From: Achromobacter aloeverae
Lineage (GTDB): Bacteria; Pseudomonadota; Gammaproteobacteria; Burkholderiales; Burkholderiaceae_B
NCBI RefSeq assembly: GCF_004121055.1
Contig: NZ_PYAL01000001.1
Span: forward strand, 496,001 to 560,000
Length of the DNA: 64,000 nucleotides
Direction of reading: 5' to 3'
Below the pieces are notes generated by a model. The model worked only from the letters and a program-made list of their open reading frames with translations, had not been told where the DNA came from and did no database searches. The position numbers and the translations under genes were made by a program. Shown in pieces: positions 1 through 8,367 of the stretch; position 1 is the stretch's first letter; every line of letters starts with the position of its first letter.

Positions 1-73
1 AAGGCGTTCATCTGTCACCGAGGGAAGCCAACGCCCTCGGGTCGCGGTCCAACGCTACTCCTAAATCCATCAA

Positions 74-90
74 TGCACCAACTTGGTGCA
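74..90. repeat. 17-bp perfect palindrome upstream of fliC
   Basis: TGCACCAA-C-TTGGTGCA has 8-bp arms around a single centre base. It lies about 45 bases upstream of the sigma-28-like promoter of fliC. It could be an operator or the end of a terminator for a gene outside the window; there is no clear T run on either side, so I favour a protein-binding site. Inference only. Confidence 0.4.
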
Positions 91-131
91 AAGAAAACCG
101 GAAATTTTCGGCAATCTTCGAAAAACGACCC

Positions 132-158
132 TAAAGATCCGAGTAACGCCGTCGTTAT
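132..158 (+). promoter_or_regulatory. Putative sigma-28 (FliA) promoter of fliC
   Basis: TAAA at 132-135, a 15-base spacer and GTCGTTAT at 151-158 resemble the class III flagellar consensus TAAA-N15-GCCGATAA (5 of 8 in the -10 box). The position leaves a leader of roughly 95 bases before fliC. Flagellin genes are normally FliA-dependent, which supports the call. Confidence 0.65.
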
Positions 159-263
159 CCAGGCAGCGGAACACTTCGTTTCGGTCCAACCGGGCGAGCG
201 CCGCATCTGTGGGTAGCGATAGCTGCCCAGTTTGAAGAAGCCTTTCTCTCTCGGGAGCTATAC

Positions 264-1817
264 ATGTCTTCGGTTATCAATACCAACTACCTGTCGCTGG
301 TTGCACAAAACAACCTGAACACGTCGCAGTCCGCCCTGGGCACCGCGATCACCCGCCTGTCCTCCGGCCTGCGCATCAACAGCGCCAAGGATGACGCCGC
401 TGGCGAAGCCATCGCCAACCGCTTCACCGCCAACGTGAACGGCCTGACCCAGGCTGCTCGCAACGCCAACGACGGCATCTCGATCGCTCAGACGACCGAA
501 GGCTCGCTGGACGAAATCAACAACAACCTGCAGCGTATCCGCGAACTGACCGTTCAAGCCGCCAACGGCACGAACTCGGCCAGCGACCTGTCCTCGATCC
601 AGGCTGAAATCACGCAGCGCCTGTCTGAAATCGACCGCGTGTCGCAACAGACCCAGTTCAACGGCGTGAAGGTGCTGGCCAGCGATCAAACGCTGACCAT
701 CCAAGTCGGCGCGAACGACAACGAGACGATCAACGTCAACCTGAAGCAGATCAACTCGTCGACCCTGGGCCTGACCAACCTGGACGTGACGAAGAGCGTT
801 TCCAGCACGTCGCTGACCGCTGCCGGCAACTTCAAGGACGCCGTCGCCGGTACCGCCGCCAAGTCGGCCGTGACGGTCGACCTGACCTACACGGGCGCCA
901 CCCCGGCTGCCCCGACGCTGGTCGTCGGCGACGACGGCAAGCTGTACGCGAAGGCTGGCGGTTCGCTGTTCGCCGCCACGTTCAACGCCACCGCCAACAC
1001 CGTGTCGTACAACACGACGGCCGGCGGCTCCGCGGCTGGCGTGTCCGTGGTTGCCGGCGCCACCACCTTCGTGGATGGCTCGGGCTCCCTGGTTGACCTC
1101 GACACCGCCAAGGCGGCCACCGCCACGAACGCCGCTGGCGATCCCTCCTTCAACGTGTACCAGTCGAACGCTGGCGGCACGCTGGTGGTTTCGGATGGCA
1201 CGAACACCTGGACCATCGGCACGGGCGGCAACTCGATCGACCTGACGACCGGCAAGGTCACCCTGGGCACCAAGGACGCGGCCGCTGTTGCCACGGCCAC
1301 CGGTTTCAGCGAAGTCACCGCCGGCAACGTCCTGACGCTCCCGGGCACCGCCGCCGTGGCCACCGTGGCCGCCGTTGCGTACAACACGACCGACGCTTTC
1401 GCCAGCCTGGGTGGCACCAACTCCCTGGAGAAGGGCACCAACGGCAGCCTGTACATCAAGAGCGTCGGCAGCGACGGTACGACCACGTACTACAATGCCA
1501 CCGCCGATTCCACCGGCAAGATCACCGCCGGCACGGAAGCCAACGTCGATCCGCTGAACAACATCGACAAGGCCATCTCGCAGGTTGACTCGTTCCGTAG
1601 CGACCTGGGCGCGATCCAGAACCGCTTCGAATCGACCATCACCAACCTGAACAACACGGTCAACAACCTGTCCGACGCCCGTTCGCGTATTCAAGACGCC
1701 GACTACGCGACCGAAGTGTCGAACATGACCCGTGCTCAGATCCTGCAACAGGCTGGCACCTCGGTTCTGGCGCAAGCCAACCAAGTGCCGCAGACGGTCC
1801 TGTCGCTGCTGCGCTAA
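264..1817 (+). CDS. fliC: Flagellin, filament subunit
   Basis: Main structural protein of the flagellar filament, exported by the flagellar type III apparatus and polymerised outside the cell. The 517-residue product has the conserved N-terminal D0/D1 helices (begins MSSVINTNYLSLVAQNNLN, with the LSSGLRIN motif near residue 35) and a conserved C-terminal D1/D0 helix ending QVPQTVLSLLR. The central part, about residues 170-420, is Ala/Thr/Gly/Ser-rich and low in similarity to anything I know: the surface-exposed variable domain, rich in possible O-glycosylation sites. The ATG at 264 has GGGAG at 253-257, a good ribosome site. It is a single-gene unit, closed by a strong terminator, and is followed by a very large glycosyltransferase gene on the same strand. 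Family assignment is certain; paralogue number is unknown. Confidence 0.98.
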   Translation: MSSVINTNYLSLVAQNNLNTSQSALGTAITRLSSGLRINSAKDDAAGEAIANRFTANVNGLTQAARNANDGISIAQTTEGSLDEINNNLQRIRELTVQAANGTNSASDLSSIQAEITQRLSEIDRVSQQTQFNGVKVLASDQTLTIQVGANDNETINVNLKQINSSTLGLTNLDVTKSVSSTSLTAAGNFKDAVAGTAAKSAVTVDLTYTGATPAAPTLVVGDDGKLYAKAGGSLFAATFNATANTVSYNTTAGGSAAGVSVVAGATTFVDGSGSLVDLDTAKAATATNAAGDPSFNVYQSNAGGTLVVSDGTNTWTIGTGGNSIDLTTGKVTLGTKDAAAVATATGFSEVTAGNVLTLPGTAAVATVAAVAYNTTDAFASLGGTNSLEKGTNGSLYIKSVGSDGTTTYYNATADSTGKITAGTEANVDPLNNIDKAISQVDSFRSDLGAIQNRFESTITNLNNTVNNLSDARSRIQDADYATEVSNMTRAQILQQAGTSVLAQANQVPQTVLSLLR

Positions 1818-1861
1818 GTCGTACCTCTCTGGGGGCCGGCAACGGTCTCCAGTAGAAACCG

Positions 1862-1898
1862 GCCCCGGCTCGCGTTCACGCGCGAGCCGGGGCTTTTT
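1862..1898 (+). terminator. Rho-independent terminator of fliC
   Basis: A 13-bp GC-rich stem (1862-1874 pairing with 1881-1893, arms GCCCCGGCTCGCG and its complement) with a 6-base loop is followed directly by TTTTT. It lies 45 bases after the fliC stop and separates fliC from the downstream glycosyltransferase, so the latter probably has its own promoter. Confidence 0.93.
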
Positions 1899-2058
1899 CA
1901 TGTTTCCGGCCACTGCCCGGCAAGCGCCTGGCGACCGGCAAGCGTCGCCGGACCGCGATGTTATGAGGGATTAGGCACGAAATATCGCGTTTTCCGGGGG
2001 ATTCATTCCCTTCCGACCTTCCTACACTAGCGGCTACCATCTGCCGTCCAGTGTCATC

Positions 2059-5000
2059 ATGTCCAAGCAAAATCCCGCTCGCCTGCTGAATCGACTTCCT
2101 TCCGCCCGGGTCGCGCGCAAGGCGACGACCGCCAAGCCCCTGACCGTCGCCCACCGCACCCCCACCGACGCGGCCGGTTGGCTGGCGCTGGGCCGCCAAT
2201 TGTGCGACGCCGGACAACATGATCAGGCAAGGGATGCGGCCGAACAGGCCCGGACGCTTTCCAAGGATCCGGCTCCTGTCTGGCTGCTGTTGGCGCAAAT
2301 CGAGGTTCTCGCCAACAATATCGCCCTGGCAATAGGCCACTTTCGCAAAGCCATCGAGTTGGACGGCCAGCAGATAGAGGCACATCACGGCCTCGCAAGC
2401 GCCTTGCTACGGACCGACGAACTGGACGATGCGCTCAAGCACGTCGACCTGGCGCTGAAACTCGAACCGGGGCGTCTGAATGCCAAGGCGCTCAAGGCCT
2501 TGATCCTGACGCGCCTGCATCGCCAGGCGGAAGCCATCGAGCTGCTCCAGAATCTGATCGTCGCGGATCCCCGCCCGGACGCCGCCCATGCGCACCTCAA
2601 CAACCTGGGCAATGCGCAGCGCGATATCGGCCGGCTGGCGGATGCCGAACGATCCTACCGGAAGGCGCTTCAGCACCAGCCTCTTGACGTCAACTCCCAG
2701 TCGAACCTGCTGTCGCTCCTGCACTACATGCCGGAAAAGACGGCAGCGGAAATCGAGGCCGCCTGCCGCGAAATCGGCGCCCTTTTTGCCAAGGACGCGA
2801 AGAGCACGCGCCCCGTGCCGCGAGACAAATCTCCCGACAAGCGCTTGCGGGTAGGCATGTTCTCGGACGGCTTCCGCCAGCACCCCGTCGGTGCGATGAC
2901 GGCGACCGCGCTGGAGCAACTGGTCAAGCAGGGCGTCGAAATCTACGCATACTCCACCAGCGCCGTCTCGGACTACATTACCCACCGGATCAAGGGTTTC
3001 TGCACCCGCTGGCAGGTCGTCACCTACTTGACCGACGAACAGTTCATCGAGCAGATCCGTGAAGATGAGATCGATATCCTCATAGACCTGGCAGGCTATG
3101 GCGCCGGTACCCATATGCGCGCCCTCACCCACGAGCCGGCGCCGCTGATCGTCAAATGGGTGGGCGGACTCATCAATACCACCGGCATCGAGAGCATCGA
3201 TTACCTGATTACCGACGCCGTGGAGTCGCCGCCGGGCGTGGACACGGGCTTCACGGAAAAACTCATCCGCATGCCGGATGACTATATCTGCTACATGCCG
3301 CCCTCGCACGTCCCCGCAGTCGGCCCTCTGCCGGCGCTGCAAAACGGGTATGTGACCTTCGGCTGCTTCAACAACCCGACCAAGATCAACCCCGTCGTGC
3401 TCACGGAATGGGCCCACCTGCTGAATGCGGTTCCGGGGTCTCGCCTCCTGCTCAAGAGCGGTCCCTACGACAGTCCCGTCATGCAGAGAATGGTGCTCGA
3501 CACCATGCAGGCCCATGGCGTGGACGAGGACAGGATACGTTTCTCCGGCCATTCGATTCATCACCATCTGCTCCGCGCTTACAACGAGGTCGACGTCGCG
3601 CTCGACCCATGGCCGTATTCCGGCGGCCTGACCACTTGCGAAGCGATGATCATGGGTGTCCCGGTGGTGACCCTGCCTGGTCCCACGTTTGCGGGCCGGC
3701 ACTCTGCGACCCACCTGGTCAACGCCGGGATGCCGGACCTGGTTGCTGGCGATTGGGATGAATATCGGGCCCGCGCCGTGGCGCTGGTAAGCGACCTGGA
3801 CAACCTGGCAACGATACGCGGCAATCTTCGCAAGGTACTGCTGGAATCGCCCGTCTGCGACGGCGCGCGCTATGCCGGCAATATGGCTAATGCGCTACGC
3901 GCGATATGGCAGAGGTATTGCGAGGGAAAGGCGCCCGCTGCCTTGTACCTCGACAAGAATGGGGGCGCAAGATTCGAAGGTGAAACCGACCCGGTAAAGC
4001 TTGTGCAGCCGGCCCTGCCCCCTGAGGAAATTGGATTTCAGTGGGCACTGCAAGGCAAGCTGATCGCCGTGGACAGCGGCGGCCGTCTGCTGGACCGCCC
4101 CTCTACCGAAGGGATGGTGGCGTTGAGGATGCTCGAGGCCGTGGTCTTCGATGCCAAGGGCGATAAGCGCGACCACGTGCTTACCCAGCGCGAAGGCGTG
4201 CATTATCTGAACGGTCTTGCGCTTGGCAATGGCGAGCCGGCGACCCTGAACGAATGCCTGGATCCGAAGCTGAGCGGATTGCTCCGCCCCTTGGACGCCG
4301 ATTCAGCCGACCCATTGGCTGGCGGGCGCGTCCTTTTCCAGCGCCCCATGCAGACAACTGCCTTGGACAACATCAACGGCCTGCCCACCATAGACTGGTT
4401 ATTGCTCGATGCGGAAGGGCCGAGCGCAACCATTCTTGCGCATGGCTCCCAGGCATTGGCCAAGGCGTTGGTGATCGATGCCCGCGTGGTGTTCCACGCC
4501 ACCCACGTCGGTCAACCAATGCTGGCTGAACTGGAATCATGGGCCCTGTCGCAGGGTTTCCGCCTGCATTGCCTCCATCATCCAGAGGTAGGCCACGCTT
4601 CTGGCCTTGCCGGCAGCCAAACACTTCCGCCAACAGCGTTATTACGCGCCGACGCGATATTCGTGCCGACGCCGGCCCGCCTGGCGCTGATGGACGCCGC
4701 CAGCAGGCAAAAGCTGGCCTGCATCCTGCATCTGGGCTACGGCTTCGAGGACGCCACCTACGAAATCCTTGCAACGGATTCCGCTGACGATTCCCAAGCG
4801 CAGGCCTATCTGGATGATCGCTACATCGCCAAGGCCATAGGCCGTGATATGGTGCTTGCGGTGCACAATGCACGCAACCGGAACGAGGCTGTCGAAGCCG
4901 TTCACCTGGCGAGGAGCCTGCCTCGCTGGAGCGAGCATGCCATTGAGGTCTTGATCAAGCGTTGCGTTAGCATGCTGGCCCGCGAGCCGCGCAACGACAC

Positions 5001-7017
5001 CGCATATTTCCTGTTGTCCCACGCCTTGCTCGGTCAAGGCGAACTGGGCCCGTGCGATGATGACACCCCCAATGCTGCCCTGCTGCGCGACTTGTCCGTC
5101 CGCCTCAATGCCGAGGGATACCCGCGCAAGGGATACCTGTACAGTTTCTGGCTGGCGGATGCACAAGTACTGAGGAATCGGGCCCAGGCCAAGGTCAGCG
5201 TGATACTGGTTGCGGACCGCGTGGGCGACCATGTCCCGGCTTGCCTGGCGACGTTGCGGGAACAATCCGGGGACGATCTGGAAGTCGTTCTGCTGAGCAA
5301 CGGCGCCCCCCGTTCCGAGTTCGATAGCGTGTTGCACTTGCTGGATGCCTATATTGAAACTCGTGGCGGTGCCGGCGAGTGCCTGGCCCGCAACCTTGCC
5401 GTCCTTTACACCAACGCCCCTATCCTGTTATTTCTCGACGCACGCGGCCTCCCCGAGCCGGGCCTGATACAGGCGCACATCGATGCGCACAACATCCGCG
5501 ACGCCGTGGCGGTTCGTGGCGGCTGCCGCACGACTGGGGGGGGCACAGTGCCGGCTCACTGGGATCTGGGCGCCGAAATCATTCCGTCGCTGCCGACTCT
5601 TGAAGGCAATGTCTCCTTCTCGCGCAAGGCCTTTTCAGCGGCACAGGGCTGGGGCGACTATCTCCTCGGCGAGCATGCCGGCACCGATATCGGCAACCGC
5701 TTGATAAACCTGGGGTACGAAGAAACTCGCCTGGTATATACGCCAGGTGCCGTGTTACGACTTGACCAGATACCGGACCCGGCCAGTGCCTCTGACAAAT
5801 ACGCGGCCCAAAGGGCTCCTTGGCTGCTTTTGGAAGCTTGGGGAACCACCAAGGCGTCGCCACCAGCGAAACAGCTTGCGCCGGCGTCGACATCCACGCA
5901 GCGTCCGCTGCCTACGCTGACCGATACTGGAAAAAAGTACTACCTGCACATCTGCTACAACAACATGCACGTGCAGGGACTGATCAACATGCTTGATGAT
6001 GCCTCCCTGGGCGACGCGTTCGTGCATCAGATCTTCATCGAGCGCGAACGATCGGTCGACGGTTACGACAACGACATCCAGAACAACGAACACGCCTACT
6101 TCTTCGACAAAAGGACCGATTTCCAGAAGATCGTCGATCTTTGCCTCCGTCCGGGTGTGCAAGGGGTCTTTGTCCATGGGCTGTTCTTCGACTGGCAGAA
6201 GTCGCTGGTCAAGGCCATCGGGCCTCGCGCCAAGGTAATCTGGGGCATATGGGGCGGCGATCTCTATGGTCCCATCAATGCCGGTAAACCGCTGTTCGAT
6301 ATCGTCGAACATGTAGATGCCGTCGCCAGCGTCACCGAAGGCGACTACCGCCTGTTCTGCAACACGTACGGAGAAAAGCCACGACTGCAGATCATGTACC
6401 CGCCGGCGCTGGACCTGGAAACCGTACCGGTACCCGACGCCAAGTCCAATGTGATTTTTGTCGGTAACAGCGGGGATGCCGGCAACTTGCACGGGGAAAT
6501 CCTTGAACACCTGGCCGGCAAGAGCGACATCAAGGATTACGAGATCATATTGCCGCTCTCGTACAACGTGTCCAACGACTACAAGCAGTCACTCATCAGA
6601 TTGATCCAGAAGTTGAACCTGACGAGGCAAACCCGCCTGTTGACGGATTTCATCCCATTGGCGAAATACACGGACATGCTGGCCAATGCCAAATTCCTGA
6701 TTACCGCGCACAACCGCCAGCAAGCGCTTGGCAACATGGTGACGGCACTCTATTTCGGCGCCGGCACTGTTCTACGTAAAAACATCCTCGTTGACGGAGC
6801 TGAGTTGGTCAACCCAAGCTGGGAAATTCTGACGCAAATGCAGACCCAGCCCCTTTCCTATGAAGCGTTTGCCGCGTGCACCCGCTTGGCGGATCTGCCC
6901 CTGCTGTCCAGGGAGCAGGCAGACAGCCAACGCGCCGCCCTGCAAGCGCAGATCAGCCGCTCAGCCATATTGAGGCTGTTGAAGTCGCAGTTCGAATTGG
7001 CTGCCCAGATAGTCTGA
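2059..7017 (+). CDS. Giant multidomain glycosyltransferase (TPR - SPINDLY/OGT - FkbM-like - GT2-like - GT56-like), candidate flagellin glycosylase
   Basis: 1652 residues. Seen in order: TPR-like helical repeats at about 35-230 (AERSYRKALQHQP is typical); an O-GlcNAc-transferase/SPINDLY catalytic region at about 261-625 (RLRVGMFSDGFRQHPVG, FGCFNNPTKINP, DPWPYSGGLTTCEAMIMGVP); a middle region at about 640-1000 with one FkbM-methyltransferase-like motif (IDWLLLDAEG near 777) but otherwise degenerate; a GT-A/GT2-like domain at about 1044-1270 (KVSVILVADR, GNVSFSRKAF); and a C-terminal domain from about 1293 resembling the Fuc4NAc transferases WecF/TarP-type GT56 family (KVIWGIWGGDLYGP). TPR-OGT proteins beside flagellin genes glycosylate flagellin in several bacteria; linking this gene to FliC is inference from position. 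A G8 run at 5536-5543 sits in the GT2-like domain. No signal peptide or membrane span, so cytoplasmic. The sugar donors are unknown. Confidence 0.85.
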   Translation: MSKQNPARLLNRLPSARVARKATTAKPLTVAHRTPTDAAGWLALGRQLCDAGQHDQARDAAEQARTLSKDPAPVWLLLAQIEVLANNIALAIGHFRKAIELDGQQIEAHHGLASALLRTDELDDALKHVDLALKLEPGRLNAKALKALILTRLHRQAEAIELLQNLIVADPRPDAAHAHLNNLGNAQRDIGRLADAERSYRKALQHQPLDVNSQSNLLSLLHYMPEKTAAEIEAACREIGALFAKDAKSTRPVPRDKSPDKRLRVGMFSDGFRQHPVGAMTATALEQLVKQGVEIYAYSTSAVSDYITHRIKGFCTRWQVVTYLTDEQFIEQIREDEIDILIDLAGYGAGTHMRALTHEPAPLIVKWVGGLINTTGIESIDYLITDAVESPPGVDTGFTEKLIRMPDDYICYMPPSHVPAVGPLPALQNGYVTFGCFNNPTKINPVVLTEWAHLLNAVPGSRLLLKSGPYDSPVMQRMVLDTMQAHGVDEDRIRFSGHSIHHHLLRAYNEVDVALDPWPYSGGLTTCEAMIMGVPVVTLPGPTFAGRHSATHLVNAGMPDLVAGDWDEYRARAVALVSDLDNLATIRGNLRKVLLESPVCDGARYAGNMANALRAIWQRYCEGKAPAALYLDKNGGARFEGETDPVKLVQPALPPEEIGFQWALQGKLIAVDSGGRLLDRPSTEGMVALRMLEAVVFDAKGDKRDHVLTQREGVHYLNGLALGNGEPATLNECLDPKLSGLLRPLDADSADPLAGGRVLFQRPMQTTALDNINGLPTIDWLLLDAEGPSATILAHGSQALAKALVIDARVVFHATHVGQPMLAELESWALSQGFRLHCLHHPEVGHASGLAGSQTLPPTALLRADAIFVPTPARLALMDAASRQKLACILHLGYGFEDATYEILATDSADDSQAQAYLDDRYIAKAIGRDMVLAVHNARNRNEAVEAVHLARSLPRWSEHAIEVLIKRCVSMLAREPRNDTAYFLLSHALLGQGELGPCDDDTPNAALLRDLSVRLNAEGYPRKGYLYSFWLADAQVLRNRAQAKVSVILVADRVGDHVPACLATLREQSGDDLEVVLLSNGAPRSEFDSVLHLLDAYIETRGGAGECLARNLAVLYTNAPILLFLDARGLPEPGLIQAHIDAHNIRDAVAVRGGCRTTGGGTVPAHWDLGAEIIPSLPTLEGNVSFSRKAFSAAQGWGDYLLGEHAGTDIGNRLINLGYEETRLVYTPGAVLRLDQIPDPASASDKYAAQRAPWLLLEAWGTTKASPPAKQLAPASTSTQRPLPTLTDTGKKYYLHICYNNMHVQGLINMLDDASLGDAFVHQIFIERERSVDGYDNDIQNNEHAYFFDKRTDFQKIVDLCLRPGVQGVFVHGLFFDWQKSLVKAIGPRAKVIWGIWGGDLYGPINAGKPLFDIVEHVDAVASVTEGDYRLFCNTYGEKPRLQIMYPPALDLETVPVPDAKSNVIFVGNSGDAGNLHGEILEHLAGKSDIKDYEIILPLSYNVSNDYKQSLIRLIQKLNLTRQTRLLTDFIPLAKYTDMLANAKFLITAHNRQQALGNMVTALYFGAGTVLRKNILVDGAELVNPSWEILTQMQTQPLSYEAFAACTRLADLPLLSREQADSQRAALQAQISRSAILRLLKSQFELAAQIV
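5536..5543 (+). repeat. G8 homopolymer tract inside the glycosyltransferase gene
   Basis: Eight consecutive G residues encode Gly-Gly-Gly (GGG GGG GGC) at about residue 1160 of the giant glycosyltransferase. Loss or gain of one G would shift the frame; the other two frames reach stops at about 5603 and 5704. This would remove the rest of the GT2-like domain and the whole GT56-like domain. Whether it really varies is unknown. Confidence 0.6.
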
Positions 7018-7029
7018 CAAGAGCACATT

Positions 7030-7518
7030 GTGGATCATATGCACTATCTGCGGAACGTCCTTCAAGGTTGCATTCTGTTGGCCGCGTATAGCGTATCCGC
7101 TTCCGCGATTGCCTCGCCACCGGTTGCCGCATTGATGTGTCCACCGGCCCTCGACAGCGGCTACAAGGCGCAGGCTGGCGCACGCCTGATGGGCTCGCCC
7201 CTCAATGGCCATGCTGTACTGACCCACGCCTCCATGGCCACCGGCGGCCCCGCCGACCAGGATGCCGACGCCCTCTCGGAGTTCGAGCAGGACGACGAGC
7301 AGACCCAGGACGGGTTCCTTACCTACACCTATTACTACGAAGCCACGGCGCAATCGCCGCTGTCCGTGATCTGTTCCTACGGCGGACAACAAGGCGCGAA
7401 GCCGTCCCTGCTCTTGCTGCCCGTACCCAACGGCACCAAGGGCAATTGCAAATTCCGCACGCCCGTGGCGGCCGACAAGCATGGCGCCGCATCCTCGATG
7501 ACTTGCTCGGCGCAGTAA
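7030..7518 (+). CDS. Small secreted protein, STY0301-like hypothetical
   Basis: 162 residues if started at the GTG at 7030 (AAGAG at 7019-7023); an in-frame ATG at 7039 is equally possible. It begins with a cleavable Sec signal (hydrophobic core CILLAAYSVSASAIA) and the mature part holds four cysteines (CPPALD, VICSYGG, NCKFRT, MTCSAQ), suggesting two disulfides in the periplasm. The pattern of a short Cys-containing protein with an ICSYGG-like motif recalls the STY0301 family of unknown function; that link is from memory and tentative. It starts 12 bases after the glycosyltransferase stop on the same strand and could be cotranscribed with it. No function is proposed. Confidence 0.7.
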   Translation: MDHMHYLRNVLQGCILLAAYSVSASAIASPPVAALMCPPALDSGYKAQAGARLMGSPLNGHAVLTHASMATGGPADQDADALSEFEQDDEQTQDGFLTYTYYYEATAQSPLSVICSYGGQQGAKPSLLLLPVPNGTKGNCKFRTPVAADKHGAASSMTCSAQ

Positions 7519-7561
7519 GCCGATCCCGGTTGGCGACGCGACGACATCCATAGTCGCGGAA

Positions 7562-7575
7562 GTGCGGATCCGCAC
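7562..7575. repeat. 14-bp perfect palindrome after the secreted-protein gene
   Basis: GTGCGGATCCGCAC lies 44 bases after the stop at 7518. There is no T run directly after it. It may be a weak terminator stem or a binding site; no stronger statement is possible. Confidence 0.35.
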
Positions 7576-7608
7576 CTCGGTGGGGCTTTAGTTTTCCTGA
7601 ACGTTGCC

Positions 7609-7620
7609 GTTCTAAAGAAC
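7609..7620. promoter_or_regulatory. 12-bp palindrome upstream of the 55-residue ORF
   Basis: GTTCTAAAGAAC is a perfect 12-bp palindrome placed 12 bases before a perfect Shine-Dalgarno at 7632-7638. Its place suggests an operator or a 5' mRNA element for the short ORF at 7645. Inference only. Confidence 0.3.
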
Positions 7621-7644
7621 TGATGCTCAACAAGGAGGAAGGGC

Positions 7645-7812
7645 ATGAATATCCGCACGAACGTGAACCACTGCCGCACGATTTCCAGCGGGATAGCTTG
7701 GCCCCTGGCGTCGAAGATGCGGAACTCGCGGCCGGCCGCCAGTGGCAACGACCGTGAGGTCAAGCTCACGTCGTTGGCACTGAAGACTTGCTCGAAAAAG
7801 CAGATAGGTTAA
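7645..7812 (+). CDS. Possible 55-residue basic peptide with a perfect Shine-Dalgarno
   Basis: Short ORF from ATG 7645 to TAA 7812. What argues for it is AAGGAGG at 7632-7638, six bases before the ATG, the strongest ribosome-binding sequence I noticed in the window. The peptide starts MNIRTNVNHCRT and is rich in Ser, Asn, Lys and Arg, with no signal peptide or membrane span. What argues against it is the lack of any recognised family and weak third-position GC bias compared with neighbours. The opposite strand holds a competing open frame (about 7377-7769) that I also cannot identify. The patch from 7519 to 7973 may be a decayed gene region. Treat as hypothetical. Confidence 0.3.
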   Translation: MNIRTNVNHCRTISSGIAWPLASKMRNSRPAASGNDREVKLTSLALKTCSKKQIG

Positions 7813-7925
7813 GGACCGCACGCCCCATCTCGGCTGAGGTCTCTCAGGAAAACGCGCCTTTGCATGACGAACAGACAATATTTCGGCAAGAAAGGCCAAT
7901 ACGGCACGACAGGGCTTTTAGTCAC

Positions 7926-7970
7926 TAAAGCGTATAGATGCACCTAACCCCTATACGCTTTAACGTATAG
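7926..7970. promoter_or_regulatory. Nested inverted repeats around CTATACG/CGTATAG
   Basis: TAAAGCGTATAG (7926-7937) and CTATACGCTTTA (7951-7962) form a perfect 12-bp inverted repeat. The second arm is also the left half of CTATACG-N6-CGTATAG (7951-7970). Three copies of a CGTATAG box in 45 bases look like an operator of the sort found in front of toxin-antitoxin or phage repressor genes. It lies just after the stop of the AbrB-like gene and would face leftward into a stretch with no recognisable gene, so its target may be lost. Confidence 0.5.
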
Positions 7971-7973
7971 ACC

Positions 7974-8210
7974 CTATCCCCCACTCTCCGCGACAGCCCT
8001 GTTCATATCTTCGACCGATACTGGTTTCACCGGTTTCTTTACAACCCCCTTTAGCGACACAAGCGGGCGCATGGCCGGATAGACTTCATACCGGCCCGTA
8101 GACCCGTTAAAGCTGAATTCGATGCGATCTCCGAAGCGCAAGCCGAGTTGATTGCGAACGTCCAGCGGGATCGTGACCCGCCCCTTCGAACGAACAGTCG
8201 CTGTTGCCAC
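7974..8210 (-). CDS. AbrB/MazE/SpoVT-type DNA-binding protein, probable antitoxin
   Basis: 78 residues. The N-terminal swapped-hairpin motif is clear: ATATVRSKGRVTIPLDVRNQ, followed by LGLRFGDRIEF, typical of SpoVT/AbrB antitoxins that bind operator DNA as dimers. I chose the GTG at 8210 because GGAGA lies 7 bases upstream and the protein then begins at the normal place for this family; an upstream extension would add an unrelated tail. The C-terminal 30 residues (VKKPVKPVSVEDMNRAV) are the usual flexible toxin-neutralising arm. No PIN or MazF toxin follows the stop, so it looks orphaned; the leftward DNA holds only palindromes and unrecognised frames. Confidence 0.75.
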   Translation of the reverse strand: MATATVRSKGRVTIPLDVRNQLGLRFGDRIEFSFNGSTGRYEVYPAMRPLVSLKGVVKKPVKPVSVEDMNRAVAESGG

Positions 8211-8367
8211 AATGACGTCTCCATTTGTCCCGATCTCAATCCAGGGAGAGACCAGCCCCCCTTCTGGAGCGATTTGCCGATACCCGCCACCCACCGTCTA
8301 ATTCTTGCGCCGCCGATCAGGACCGCTGCGCCCCGCGCAACCATGCACCCACGCCGAGGTCCATAAC

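Noticed and set aside
258-1913. 551-codon open frame antisense to fliC
   Set aside because: It mirrors the flagellin gene exactly and owes its length to strong GC bias at third positions; the product has no recognisable domain and low-complexity Arg/Gly/Val composition.
7377-7899. Leftward frames at 7377-7769 and 7627-7899 as genes
   Set aside because: No recognised domain, no convincing start or ribosome site, and the first overlaps the secreted-protein gene; possibly gene debris.
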